A stretch of DNA of 56,218 nucleotides from a virus. Positions 15,172 through 23,755 of the stretch are shown in pieces. The stretch spans positions 1 to 56,218 of the IMG/VR virus record IMGVR_UViG_3300021961_000121; one strand, 5' to 3'. Numbering within the stretch: position 1 is the stretch's first letter; each line of letters opens with the position of its first letter. Position numbers and translations under genes: made by a program. A model generated the notes under the pieces. It saw only the letters and a program-made list of their open reading frames with translations, did not search any database and was not told the origin of the DNA.

Positions 15172-17337
15172 TTATTTGAATTGGTTTCTATAACCTTGCA
15201 TTCTACTATTTTTCTTATTGATTGTAGAAACTACCTTATCATCAATAACTATTTGAACAGGTTGATTTTGTATGTCTGAACGAAGACCTCTAATTTCTTC
15301 TAATAATGGGTCTGAAGTAGTTCCACCACCGGTTGAAGATGATTCGGATTCACCCCCACCAAAGCCAAGAGCACTTGCGATTAGTGGTAACATCATTCCA
15401 AGAACCATAATTGTTGGTAAGAAAAGGGTTACTGCGGCAAGACCTACACTCATAGCGATTAAACCTATACCAAGAAGACCAAATATACCAGCGAGTGCAA
15501 TTAGACCAGGAGCAATCAATACCAATGCTACCAAGTTTTCAGTTAAAGCACCCATCATCTCAAAACCTTTGGCTATTTCTTGGATAGCTTTACCCAACAC
15601 GAACATAGCAGCGGCGATTACTAACATTGCGGCGGCACCGGCGAGAATAGCAACAGCACCTACACCACTCATCATAATAGCACCAACAAGAGCAAGAGCA
15701 CCAACAAGTGCTAACATCGATACAACAGCCATTCCAACCGCTTCCCACGATACCACCATAAATTCTTGAACGGCTTTAGCAAATACGAATACAGCAGCAG
15801 CCACAATTACTAACGCAGCGGCTCCTTGTATAACCTTACCCATATCCATCTTACCAATAGCGTCAGTTATACCACCCATAGCACCGCCACCACCTTTACC
15901 ACCACCTGCACCGCCCGCGGCTCCACCAACACTTTTTGATAAAGTTTTCATCATAAGATATTGACCAACCATTTGGGCTAAAAGTGGAAGAGATGATAAA
16001 GCACCTTGTTTAATTTGGTCAAACATAGCTTTTTGAGCGGCCTCTTGTTCTTGGATAGCAATTGCTTCTGCGGTAGTAGATACGCCAGTTTCCTTCATTA
16101 TCTTGTCCAACTCTTCTTGTTTCTGAACCATCTCGGTGAGTTGTTCTGCTGATGTGCCATAACTTTGAGCTAATATCTCAACTTGTTTTGCACCCATATT
16201 TCCAAGCTTGTCTGATGTAAGTCCAGCTTCTTTCATAGCATCGGCCATCATTTCCATACCTTTGGCTTTATCACCATAGTTCATTTCCATAGCAGCTTGA
16301 CGCATTTTTTCGGTATCACCCATCATCTCACTCATACCAAACGCACGAGCTTTGGTTTGAGCTCTTAATGAAGTTTCAATGTCCAACATATTTGCTGACA
16401 TCTCATCCATCATTTTCACACTCATACCTTGTTTTTTGAGTTGTACTGTTTTTTCAGCAAGATATTTAAGTTCCTCTTTGGATTTACCAACCATAGAAAC
16501 CATACTACCTTCCATCTCCTTGAATACCTCACTCGCATTTACACCCGCGTCTTGAGCCATCGCTTGAATTTCATTGGTCAAATCACCAGCATTACCAGAC
16601 GCCGATTCAAAAATTGAATTCATTTGAGCAGCACCATCAACACCCATAGCACTTAACTTTGTGATGTTTTTCTGCATATCAGCAGTTACAACTTTGGTAC
16701 TACCATAATAATCAGAAGCGTCTTTGGCAGCTTGTGCTAACGCCTCACCACCATACAAAAGACCCTCCATAGAAAGCATAGCACTCATAGTGTTTCCGGC
16801 TAAACGAGCAGATTCGGCAGCAGTAGCACCTGTTTGAGTGTATAGGTCTTTAGCAAGACCCACGGTTGACTCAAATGCGGATGATATCATTTCGGTAGCT
16901 TTTTTGGCTACTGCCATACCAATACCAAACGCAATACCATTTTTAAGCATATCGGATGATAATCCTACTGACCCAAGTAGAGAATCCTTAAAATCTTTAC
17001 CAAGGTCTTTAATTTCTTGTTCAACTTCTTTTCGTTCTTTTTCCTTTTTTAGAAGGTCAAGTGACAAATCCAATCGTTTTACAAGGTCTTCATTAATTAT
17101 CTTACCAGTTTTAAGAGCTTCTTCAAGATAATCGTTCTTTTCTTGTTCAAGAATCGATATTTGGTCTTCTAATGAAATTTGTCCCTTTAAGTTCTTTGTA
17201 ATCTGCCCCATAATATCAGCAGATGCCTTTGTAGTGGCAAGATTTTTAGACAAAATATCAGATATGGCTTGAAAGTTATCTCTAGCTTCAAGCGCCGCAT
17301 CTCTCATTCTTTTAGTTTCATCAGCAGAAGAAGCCAT
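15172..17337 (-). CDS. 29: Tail tape measure protein
   Basis: 721 aa. Residues 1-130 are coiled-coil. Residues 140-440 are Ala/Met/Gly-rich helices typical of tape measures (AAESARLAGNTMSAMLSM). Residues 450-680 contain a Gly-rich linker and several hydrophobic segments (ALVIVAAAVFVFAKAV, ALVGALALVGAIMM, MLPLIASALGFGGG) likely used when the protein is ejected into the host membrane. The C-terminus ends in a short charged segment. It follows the baseplate-assembly pair and a 77-aa gene, mirroring lambda G/T-H and T4 26/51-29 order. Its length would set the tail length. Confidence 0.82.
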   Translation of the reverse strand: MASSADETKRMRDAALEARDNFQAISDILSKNLATTKASADIMGQITKNLKGQISLEDQISILEQEKNDYLEEALKTGKIINEDLVKRLDLSLDLLKKEKERKEVEQEIKDLGKDFKDSLLGSVGLSSDMLKNGIAFGIGMAVAKKATEMISSAFESTVGLAKDLYTQTGATAAESARLAGNTMSAMLSMEGLLYGGEALAQAAKDASDYYGSTKVVTADMQKNITKLSAMGVDGAAQMNSIFESASGNAGDLTNEIQAMAQDAGVNASEVFKEMEGSMVSMVGKSKEELKYLAEKTVQLKKQGMSVKMMDEMSANMLDIETSLRAQTKARAFGMSEMMGDTEKMRQAAMEMNYGDKAKGMEMMADAMKEAGLTSDKLGNMGAKQVEILAQSYGTSAEQLTEMVQKQEELDKIMKETGVSTTAEAIAIQEQEAAQKAMFDQIKQGALSSLPLLAQMVGQYLMMKTLSKSVGGAAGGAGGGKGGGGAMGGITDAIGKMDMGKVIQGAAALVIVAAAVFVFAKAVQEFMVVSWEAVGMAVVSMLALVGALALVGAIMMSGVGAVAILAGAAAMLVIAAAMFVLGKAIQEIAKGFEMMGALTENLVALVLIAPGLIALAGIFGLLGIGLIAMSVGLAAVTLFLPTIMVLGMMLPLIASALGFGGGESESSSTGGGTTSDPLLEEIRGLRSDIQNQPVQIVIDDKVVSTINKKNSRMQGYRNQFK

Positions 17338-17348
17338 ATTCTATACCC

Positions 17349-17582
17349 TTACTTTTCAATTACCTTCTTAACGCTAGCTGGAATGGCATCGTAACTACCA
17401 TAGAATTTAATAAACTCATCTCGTAAACTATCACGAGTTTTCTTTAGTTTACTTGTTAATTCTTTAGATTTCTTATCTACCTTGCGTTGCTGAATAATAC
17501 CAATAAGTCCATCGATGAAACCCTCATCAATCCCTTTGGCTTTTAAAGTTTCCCTTAATTTAGATTCTTTTACTGGTACCAT
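17349..17582 (-). CDS. Small Lys-rich protein before the tape measure (77 aa)
   Basis: MVPVKESKLRETLKAKG start, then Lys/Arg-rich helices (RKVDKKSKELTSKLKKTRD). A good Shine-Dalgarno sequence (GGAG, 7 nt) and an upstream TATTTAT element show it opens a transcription unit with the tape measure gene. It could be an assembly factor for the tape measure. No family is recognised. Confidence 0.6.
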   Translation of the reverse strand: MVPVKESKLRETLKAKGIDEGFIDGLIGIIQQRKVDKKSKELTSKLKKTRDSLRDEFIKFYGSYDAIPASVKKVIEK

Positions 17583-17600
17583 ATTTGAACTCCATATAGT

Positions 17601-17607
17601 ATAAATA
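17601..17607 (-). promoter_or_regulatory. TATTTAT late-promoter-like element before the tape-measure operon
   Basis: Coding-strand ATATTTATACTATATGGAG, immediately after a terminator-like hairpin (17612-17637) and 19 nt before the 77-aa start codon. Confidence 0.55.
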
Positions 17608-17611
17608 TAGA

Positions 17612-17637
17612 AATACCCAACAAATGTGTTGGGTATT
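17612..17637 (-). terminator. Terminator-like hairpin between gp51-like and the tape-measure operon
   Basis: Stem AATACCCAACA / TGTTGGGTATT with a four-base loop. The minus-strand 3' side continues TTTCTATATTTATA, a modest U-tract that runs straight into the late element. Confidence 0.65.
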
Positions 17638-17639
17638 CC

Positions 17640-17912
17640 TTATTTCCTTATTTTACTACGAACTTTAGCGGCTTCTTTATCGTGAGCCTTCTTTTCTTCT
17701 TGTTTAAATTCTATAATCTTTCCAATATAGAACTTTCTAGCCCATACAGGCATATTGTAAACATCCGAAAAAGTAAATCCACCATTTCCGTGGTAAATTA
17801 AATCAAAAATGTGAGCGTGAAGATGCTTCCTATAATCAAGATTGAGGCCAAAAAAAGCCAGTATCCATAGGCAGTAGCATCTCCCTCCTTTCCCCGGTTT
17901 CTTCTGAAACAA
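17640..17912 (-). CDS. gp51-like baseplate/tail assembly protein, probably made by frameshift
   Basis: This frame has no ATG near its 5' end (the furthest start is TTG at 17912) and overlaps the end of the gp26-like gene. The recognisable part begins after the overlap: HAHIFDLIYHGNGGFTF, then DVYNMPVWARKFYIGK and a Lys/Glu-rich tail. This matches the small gp51-type proteins that follow gp26 in T4-like phages. A run of seven T at the overlap permits a +1 or -2 slip from the gp26-like frame, which would give a fusion of about 355 aa. I favour expression as that fusion. Confidence 0.6.
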   Translation of the reverse strand: MFQKKPGKGGRCYCLWILAFFGLNLDYRKHLHAHIFDLIYHGNGGFTFSDVYNMPVWARKFYIGKIIEFKQEEKKAHDKEAAKVRSKIRK

Positions 17913-18708
17913 ACTCCCAAGTTAAGTCAATATCAGGAACTACTTGGTTGATATAACCACGGAGGGCTTTTGAATCAACTGCAAATAGCTCGTTATCAAC
18001 AAAGTGATTAATTGTCTTTTGGTCAGTATCACCATCTACTGATAGAATCATAGTTTTCATACGAGTAGTTAGTTCTCGCGAGGTTTCATCTTTTAATTTA
18101 CGATTCGCCTTCTTGAGTTCTTCAACCTCGTGTTTAACTTTTCTTTCTTTAGATTCACTCATAGCCATAAATGTAATTTTACGACCTGATGATGGGAGCG
18201 TGAACTCAAATTCGTTCTTGTGAAGTTCCACTTGATTAGAACCATCATATTCCTTGTTCTCAAATTGAGTAAGGTCGATAGTTTCTTTTTGTTTGTTGTT
18301 CGAAAATGGGTCTTGAATCTCTACTTCATAATCTTTACCATATCCCAAAATTCTTGCAGCAATCATAATGGCGTTCTTATCACCAGTAACCAAATCAACA
18401 TATTTGATTGATTGACCTTCACCATTACCTACAATAAGAGATTGGAATAATCGGTCAAGAACTGACCCATCCTTAATATATGATTGAGTTGTAAGGATAT
18501 CTTCCTCTTTTGCAGTCATATATTTCATTTCAACTTTACCAGTCGAAAGGGGATTGTCCTTTGAATAGACAAGCCCCCTCGATGGTAATTCAATAATTTC
18601 GGTAGGGAATTTGTAATCACGAATTTGTTGAACTTCGTGTTGTGCCCTAATTTGTGAGGCGATGTCTTTATCCGACATCCCTTTGTAGTCATCTTGTAAA
18701 TCTACCAT
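17836..18708 (-). CDS. 26: Baseplate assembly protein, T4 gp26-like
   Basis: 290 aa. The N-terminal region carries LPSRGLVYSKDNPLSTGKVE and MKYMTAKEEDILTTQSYI, the signature of the T4 gp26-type baseplate protein family, followed by KDGSVLDRLFQSLI. A middle beta domain (KNEFEFTLPSSGRKITF) and a helical C-terminal part follow. It lies where lambda gpG lies relative to the tape measure gene, which suggests a chaperone-like role, and its last codons contain a slippery T7 tract. It may bind the tape measure during tail assembly. Confidence 0.7.
   Translation of the reverse strand: MVDLQDDYKGMSDKDIASQIRAQHEVQQIRDYKFPTEIIELPSRGLVYSKDNPLSTGKVEMKYMTAKEEDILTTQSYIKDGSVLDRLFQSLIVGNGEGQSIKYVDLVTGDKNAIMIAARILGYGKDYEVEIQDPFSNNKQKETIDLTQFENKEYDGSNQVELHKNEFEFTLPSSGRKITFMAMSESKERKVKHEVEELKKANRKLKDETSRELTTRMKTMILSVDGDTDQKTINHFVDNELFAVDSKALRGYINQVVPDIDLTWEFVSEETGERREMLLPMDTGFFWPQS
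17850..17856 (-). other. Candidate programmed ribosomal frameshift site
   Basis: Seven consecutive T on the coding strand (GGC TTT TTT TGG in the gp26-like frame), four codons before its TGA. Slipping +1 or -2 re-pairs perfectly on U and enters the gp51-like frame, which otherwise lacks a plausible start. Confidence 0.55.
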
Positions 18709-18727
18709 AACTTATTATTTTTTTAGA

Positions 18728-18979
18728 TTAGGATAATTCGATAGAATAATTTCCTTCAGTACCTACTAATTTAGATGTACCAACAACAAACCCTTCAGGA
18801 AGTTCGATTTCAATTGAGATACCCTCTCTTGAACCTTTGTCCCAACCTGGATTGGGAAGACCCCATTCTGGTGTAGCTGCGTCAATAGTGAAATGTTCTT
18901 CACCTGCGTCTACGAATGAACCTACGCCGTTTGCGTATTCAACAACATTAGTGTCAATGCTTCTAACAAAATTAATCAT
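18728..18979 (-). CDS. Small protein of unknown function (83 aa)
   Basis: Begins MINFVRSIDTNVVEYANGVG, beta-rich, with a central acidic GDAG-like part (SFVDAGEEHFTID) and no known motif. A strong Shine-Dalgarno sequence (AAGGAGAAATATATG) and an upstream TATTTAT element mark it as the first gene of the unit with gp26/51. Possibly a minor tail protein. Confidence 0.6.
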   Translation of the reverse strand: MINFVRSIDTNVVEYANGVGSFVDAGEEHFTIDAATPEWGLPNPGWDKGSREGISIEIELPEGFVVGTSKLVGTEGNYSIELS

Positions 18980-19008
18980 ATATTTCTCCTTTAATTGGTT
19001 AACCTCAT

Positions 19009-19015
19009 ATAAATA
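19009..19015 (-). promoter_or_regulatory. TATTTAT late-promoter-like element before the 83-aa gene
   Basis: Coding-strand CCATATTTATATGAGG, located between the gp19 terminator and the 83-aa start. Confidence 0.55.
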
Positions 19016-19037
19016 TGGAAATAAAACTTTTTAATAC

Positions 19038-19065
19038 AAAAAAACCCCCACAAAAAGTGGGGGTT
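19038..19065 (-). terminator. Rho-independent terminator after the tail tube gene
   Basis: The minus strand forms AACCCCCAC-TTTTT-GTGGGGGTT followed by a T run. Very strong GC stem directly after gp19. Confidence 0.9.
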
Positions 19066-19097
19066 CTCATTTTCCAATTATTATTACAATCCGTATT

Positions 19098-19586
19098 TTA
19101 GTATTGTAAGATAGCGTAATCGTAAGTAAGTGTCAAATCAACTGTAGCAAGGTCTTCGCCGGTGTAGTCCATATCAGAGAACTTAGCGGTCTGAATGAAA
19201 GCACCTTTCAATGTCCACTCTTCTACTTTATCACCAACAGGACCCAAACTGTTGAATACGATGTCTTTTTTGTAGAAATCAGAGTATCCATCACGACCGG
19301 TTACTGATTCGTGGTGTAAACGAACCCATTCCATTACTGCTTGAGCAGCTGAAGGAACAACTGCGTCATAAAGAGTTACAGTGATATCAGACCATTCAGA
19401 ACGACCCTTAACATATCTACGGGTGTTGATGTGGTCAATAGTCACCTTACCATTTGTAATTTCAGGTCTGGCGGCTGTTTTCACCAAGTACGCGGGGATT
19501 CCCTCGATGTACATAATGAACCTATTTGACATTTTAGGTTCAAAGTTGGTGAACATAATTTCATTTGGGTCAAGTAATTGTGCCAT
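19098..19586 (-). CDS. 19: Tail tube protein, gp19-like
   Basis: 162 aa, the same size as T4 gp19 (163 aa). It contains the tube-protein pattern FEPKMSNRFIMYIEGIPAYL at residues 15-34, RPEITNGKVTIDHINTRRY, and a C-terminal beta strand (TVDLTLTYDYAILQY). It forms the inner tube of the contractile tail. It sits directly after the sheath gene, with its own TATTTAT element, an AGGAGA Shine-Dalgarno sequence, and a strong terminator, as expected for a protein made in many copies. Confidence 0.92.
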   Translation of the reverse strand: MAQLLDPNEIMFTNFEPKMSNRFIMYIEGIPAYLVKTAARPEITNGKVTIDHINTRRYVKGRSEWSDITVTLYDAVVPSAAQAVMEWVRLHHESVTGRDGYSDFYKKDIVFNSLGPVGDKVEEWTLKGAFIQTAKFSDMDYTGEDLATVDLTLTYDYAILQY

Positions 19587-19609
19587 TTATATCTCCTATT
19601 GTCTTTCTA

Positions 19610-19616
19610 ATAAATA
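19610..19616 (-). promoter_or_regulatory. TATTTAT late-promoter-like element before gp19
   Basis: Coding-strand ACTATTTATTAG, 23 nt before the gp19 start codon, with AGGAGA between them. Confidence 0.55.
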
Positions 19617-19630
19617 GTAGTTTCTTTAAT

Positions 19631-21991
19631 TTATGCCCCTGGGAATGCAGCGCCGGTTGGTAAGATGTTGAAGTCAACGATGATGAATTCAGCAGTTTTG
19701 GCTGGTTGTAACCAAATCTCACCTACCATAATGTTTCTATCGATTACATCAGGAGTATTGTTAGTGTCATCCATTACCACTTTGAAAGCGTAAAGACCAT
19801 TTCTTTGTTGGATTGATTCCAAGTATGGGTTTACGATTGCCAAGAAGCGGTTTCTTGTAGCAGCGGTGTTGTTTTCGAACACCAAGTATCTTGTAGAAGA
19901 AGCGATATACTTCTTAACAGCAATCATCAATCTGCGAACATTGATTCTATCCAAAGCGGAAGGTTTAGCTTGTAGGGTCTTTTGACCGAATACAGTAGCA
20001 CCTTGACCAGGGAAGGTTGCGATTGGGTTGATTCTATTAGTGTAGAGTGTATCTCTTTCTTCGTGAGTCAAACGAGTTTTAACTTCGATAACATTTGACA
20101 AACCACCACGATTCAAACCGGCAGGAGCGTACCATTCAGCAGCAACTGAATCGTTGAAAGCAATTACGCCAGGAAGAACTACTGAAGGTGGAACCCAGAC
20201 AGGTTTGTTCTTGTCAGTATCAAGGATTTTAACCCAAGGGTGGTAAGTAGCAACATAGTTAGAGTCAAATGAACTCAAAGAGTTAACTACAACGGAGATT
20301 GAGTCGGAGTAAGCACCCCCATCCATCACATAGAAACAATCTTGTCTATCTTCACACATATCTTTAGCGTATGTAGTAACTGAAGAGTGTAATCTATTGA
20401 TGATACCAGGAGTTACAACCATATTGATGTCGAACTCATCAGGATTAGAGATAGCGTTGATAGCTTTTCTCATAGCAACCGTACCTGCGGCGGTAGCGGA
20501 AGAACAATCCAAACCTTGAGTATTACCAGCAACAATTGCGTTACCTACATTAACAACTCGGTTTGGCTCCCATCCATCAAAACCACCTTGGAAAGGTACG
20601 ATAAATTTCTTAGCATCAATGTCTGAAGTTAGTGTGATTGGAGAACCATTAGATTCACAATCAGCCAAATCAAAGTCAGAACCTACTTCTTCAGTAGCAG
20701 TAGTTGGTACTGGCATCAAGTAGTTTAAGTTATCCGTAGCGGAAAAATCAAAGTTGTAACCCAAATAAACTCTCTTATTGTACTCACTTGAGATTGATTG
20801 AGATACCACATATGAAGGACTTGGTAAAGCGTATCCTGATTGTAATGGTGAAGTCAATGCGTTGAATCCAAAAGGAACAAGTGTTGAATCAATTGAACCT
20901 GCGTCAACATTTGAGTCAACCTCAACACGAATATGTACTGAACCATTGGCGTAGTCACCATTTGATGTTAATTTACCATTAGCGTCAACAGTGATGTATT
21001 TGTCACCGATTACTCTCTTAATATAGTTTGGAGAATTAGGGTCAAGGTTAAGACCTGTAAACTCTTCTACAATGGCAGGTCGTGTGTCAGCGTCTTGAAC
21101 ACTTTGACCATAGATTGAATTAGGAACTTTAGAAGTGTCTACTCTACGAACTACAACAGAGAATGTACCATATTCAGAACCAGGAACTTCAGATGCTGGT
21201 TTGATATCACGGATACCTACTTTGAACTCATAGTTTGTAGCAGTTCCGTGAGAAAGAGTATGGAATCTGAACAAGTCAGTAGCAACACCACCAACTTTTT
21301 GGGACTTAATCCAAGGAGTTGAAGCGTGTTGATATGCTTGAGCGTATGATGTGTTAACAAAAGAAGCGGTTTGAACCAAAACAACCTCACCAGTAGCAAA
21401 AGATGCTGATTGGAAGGTAGAGAAGTTCAAGAAAGTGTAAGCTGCTTTTGAAGATTTAGGAGCGTATCCATACTGCTTTGTTAAGTAGTTAGCAGATGAT
21501 GGGTCTAATGAAGCGGTAATTGTTGTAGAAGTTACCGAATCACCTTTAATCTCTAATGAGAAGTTAGAAGCCGATACGACTAAAGTATCACCAGTAGTGT
21601 TATCGGTTACTAAAGAACCACTAAAGTCACCACCATTTGTTTGTGTAGTTGGGTGTAATACAGCACCAACATACTGACCGGCAGATGATGATAATACTAA
21701 TGCTACGGGCTTGGTTAATGTATAACCACTTGCACCTAAAACTCTAACGATGGTAGCAGACCCAGCATCTTCCAAATAAGCTTGTGCTGTGTATGGAAGG
21801 TATGAATCTTCAGTTAAACCACCGAAGTGTTGTGTAAATTCGTTAAATGATTCCACTTTTGTTGGAACAAAAGCAGGACCTTTGATAGTTTGTCCGATAA
21901 GAGCCGCACCAATCTCTGCAATACCTGCGGGTAAGAAAGAGAGGTCTTTTTCTCTTGTGAAGACGCCTGGACTAACAATTCTTTCAGCCAT
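19631..21991 (-). CDS. 18: Contractile tail sheath protein, gp18-like
   Basis: 786 aa (T4 gp18 has 659). The N-terminus MAERIVSPGVFTREKDLSFL and IGAALIGQTIKGPAFVPTKV are the sheath signature. The C-terminal conserved domain includes NPIATFPGQGATVFGQKTL, ALDRINVRRLMIAVKKYI and a final strand EFIIVDFNILPTG. The extra length lies in the surface-exposed middle (about residues 100-430). The AGGAGAAATATAATG start context and upstream late element fit high late expression. Confidence 0.93.
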   Translation of the reverse strand: MAERIVSPGVFTREKDLSFLPAGIAEIGAALIGQTIKGPAFVPTKVESFNEFTQHFGGLTEDSYLPYTAQAYLEDAGSATIVRVLGASGYTLTKPVALVLSSSAGQYVGAVLHPTTQTNGGDFSGSLVTDNTTGDTLVVSASNFSLEIKGDSVTSTTITASLDPSSANYLTKQYGYAPKSSKAAYTFLNFSTFQSASFATGEVVLVQTASFVNTSYAQAYQHASTPWIKSQKVGGVATDLFRFHTLSHGTATNYEFKVGIRDIKPASEVPGSEYGTFSVVVRRVDTSKVPNSIYGQSVQDADTRPAIVEEFTGLNLDPNSPNYIKRVIGDKYITVDANGKLTSNGDYANGSVHIRVEVDSNVDAGSIDSTLVPFGFNALTSPLQSGYALPSPSYVVSQSISSEYNKRVYLGYNFDFSATDNLNYLMPVPTTATEEVGSDFDLADCESNGSPITLTSDIDAKKFIVPFQGGFDGWEPNRVVNVGNAIVAGNTQGLDCSSATAAGTVAMRKAINAISNPDEFDINMVVTPGIINRLHSSVTTYAKDMCEDRQDCFYVMDGGAYSDSISVVVNSLSSFDSNYVATYHPWVKILDTDKNKPVWVPPSVVLPGVIAFNDSVAAEWYAPAGLNRGGLSNVIEVKTRLTHEERDTLYTNRINPIATFPGQGATVFGQKTLQAKPSALDRINVRRLMIAVKKYIASSTRYLVFENNTAATRNRFLAIVNPYLESIQQRNGLYAFKVVMDDTNNTPDVIDRNIMVGEIWLQPAKTAEFIIVDFNILPTGAAFPGA

Positions 21992-22029
21992 TATATTTCT
22001 CCTAAATTCAAAATTTGGTTTTCCTTATA

Positions 22030-22036
22030 ATAAATA
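22030..22036 (-). promoter_or_regulatory. TATTTAT late-promoter-like element before gp18
   Basis: Coding-strand GTATTTATTATAAGG between the 93-aa gene and the sheath gene. Confidence 0.5.
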
Positions 22037-22061
22037 CACCAAAAATTAGGGAAACGGATAG

Positions 22062-22343
22062 TTATTTGTTGGGAGTAAAGGTATTTGTTTCAATATCGTA
22101 TTCACCATCCCCATATTTCTCTCGTAATCGTTTACCTAATTCAGATTCTTGAACTCTAATTTCTCCATAAGCGTTAATCAATGTGGCTTTTTCATTTTTT
22201 AACTCTTGAAAGGTGGATTCCAACTCTTGGATATTTAATTCAACTTCTCCGATTCGAGAAATGATTGTCAATACCCGTTGTTGAAGTTCTCGTATCTCGG
22301 TGACTTCTTGTTCTGTAAATTGCTTTACTAATTTTTCTTCCAT
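22062..22343 (-). CDS. Small coiled-coil protein (93 aa)
   Basis: Almost entirely helical with heptad-like hydrophobics from residue 15 to 75 (EIRELQQRVLTIISRIGEVE), ending in a short acidic strand (GDGEYDIETNTFTPNK). This type of protein often accompanies tail genes in marine T4-like phages; function unknown. It occupies the position between gp15 and gp18 where T4 has the terminase genes, but is too small and lacks motifs to be called a terminase subunit. Confidence 0.6.
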   Translation of the reverse strand: MEEKLVKQFTEQEVTEIRELQQRVLTIISRIGEVELNIQELESTFQELKNEKATLINAYGEIRVQESELGKRLREKYGDGEYDIETNTFTPNK

Positions 22344-22369
22344 AACACTTGTATTAGTTTGTTTACAGT

Positions 22370-22376
22370 ATAAATA
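22370..22376 (-). promoter_or_regulatory. TATTTAT late-promoter-like element before the 93-aa gene
   Basis: Coding-strand ATATTTATACTGTAAAC between gp15 and the coiled-coil gene. The TACTGTAA part resembles the palindrome at 9169 and 9919. Confidence 0.5.
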
Positions 22377-22384
22377 TGTAAAAT

Positions 22385-23224
22385 TTATTCATTACCACTT
22401 TTAGTAGGGGTATCATTACTGCTTAATTTTGGAGAATTTCCCCAAGATACCTTACCAACTGAAAATCTTCTCTTGGTATTGTTAACCATACCCACATATT
22501 CTGGAACAATGTATGCTTTTGCGGTCAAGGTAATGTTGGCTCTTGTGATTCTGTCTTCGTTTACCAATGCGGTTGTTTCAAATCCATAAGAATCAGCTTT
22601 AATTACAAATTTGTACCTTTCACCAAAGGAACGACCTTGGAAATAGATAATTTGTTCAACAATCTTATTGACTTGTTCCATATAGTCACACCAAACTACA
22701 ACTTCGTATTCCAAGTTTACATAATCAGGTCTTTCAACCGACATAAACTCTCTAACAGGTTGTTGGTCCGTTAAAATTGAAAATTGGTCGTATCTATTTG
22801 CCTTTGTATACTTTCGTTCAAACATTTGGTGAGCATCTTCGTTTTCAGCCACCTTTAACTTGGATAATTCCGTGTTGATTGAAAGATTATTTCTTTTAAA
22901 TGAGATAACCGGTACTAATAACATACCATTATCATCTTGCATATACCCTCTTTGTTGGGCAGCTACCCACTTTTCGGGCGATGCGTAAATAACAGGAACA
23001 GGAATGAATCTACCATCAGCTTCTACTGTTGGTCTAACATCCTTTTCCAAGAAATCCTTAAACGCAGAATCAACATCGTAAATACCGACTGAAATGTTCT
23101 TTACATTATCCTGGTCTCTACGAACTTGCTTTGCCTTATTCAACTTTACATCTTGTGTAGTAGATGATTGAGTTTGAGTAAGGGTTGGTTTTGTATTATC
23201 GGTATTTCTATACTTGTTAGCCAT
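22385..23224 (-). CDS. 15: Tail completion / sheath terminator protein, gp15-like
   Basis: 279 aa (T4 gp15: 272). The region GRFIPVPVIYASPEKWVAA matches the conserved stretch of gp15, which caps the tail and links it to the neck. Other supportive parts are ISFKRNNLSINTEL and NLEYEVVVWCDYMEQVNKIV. The C-terminal segment is charged and probably flexible. The ATG at 23224 overlaps the gp14-like stop codon. Confidence 0.8.
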   Translation of the reverse strand: MANKYRNTDNTKPTLTQTQSSTTQDVKLNKAKQVRRDQDNVKNISVGIYDVDSAFKDFLEKDVRPTVEADGRFIPVPVIYASPEKWVAAQQRGYMQDDNGMLLVPVISFKRNNLSINTELSKLKVAENEDAHQMFERKYTKANRYDQFSILTDQQPVREFMSVERPDYVNLEYEVVVWCDYMEQVNKIVEQIIYFQGRSFGERYKFVIKADSYGFETTALVNEDRITRANITLTAKAYIVPEYVGMVNNTKRRFSVGKVSWGNSPKLSSNDTPTKSGNE

Positions 23225-23751
23225 TACAATCCCATTGGTATAGAGTTATTATTCTGATTTGAATTACCATAGTAAGTATCTTCCAAGTTAAGGGTAGTCA
23301 ATCTTGTTGCGTGTGAATCACAAATAATAGAAATTGAGTAACCTTGAGTATCACCACCATCCCAAGTAGATGGATTTTTACCGGCAAAGAATTGTCTTTC
23401 GTAGTGAGTATCAATCAAGAAATAAGTGTCGTTATACCAAACCACATCGCCAATTTCAGGAACAATACCCCTATCAATCAGATTATCTTTTAAGAAATTA
23501 AAGGTTACTTCACGAGTATACGACTGACCAAAGTCATCAGAGATTTGAGTAGCTTGAACATACTCAAATAACGCAGGAACTTTTACAGGTTGTTTGTAAA
23601 TCTTGTCCTTACCCTCACCATATAAATTTGATTTGGTACTTTCAACTGATAACATATAATAATACACTTCCGTATCAATGATATCATTGATGAGTTCCTT
23701 ATTCAAGGTTCTGAATAAAGACATATCTCGTTGTCCACCAAATAGTGCCAT
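23224..23751 (-). CDS. 14: Neck protein, gp14-like
   Basis: 175 aa with RDMSLFRTLNKELINDIIDTE near the N-terminus and a beta-rich body (DVVWYNDTYFLIDTHYE). Size and position between the gp13-like and gp15-like genes fit the neck/collar protein gp14. It overlaps the next gene by one base and follows the previous by 4 nt. Assignment rests largely on synteny. Confidence 0.62.
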   Translation of the reverse strand: MALFGGQRDMSLFRTLNKELINDIIDTEVYYYMLSVESTKSNLYGEGKDKIYKQPVKVPALFEYVQATQISDDFGQSYTREVTFNFLKDNLIDRGIVPEIGDVVWYNDTYFLIDTHYERQFFAGKNPSTWDGGDTQGYSISIICDSHATRLTTLNLEDTYYGNSNQNNNSIPMGL

Positions 23752-23755
23752 TTTA

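Noticed and set aside
15272-15769. A plus-strand frame of 165 aa opposite the tape measure gene.
   Set aside because: It is a shadow of Ala/Gly-rich codons on the minus strand; no start context, and every supported gene runs the other way.
22062-22343. Small terminase subunit (gp16) between gp15 and gp18.
   Set aside because: The 93-aa protein is a plain coiled coil, too small and without a DNA-binding motif. Terminase genes are not visible in this window.
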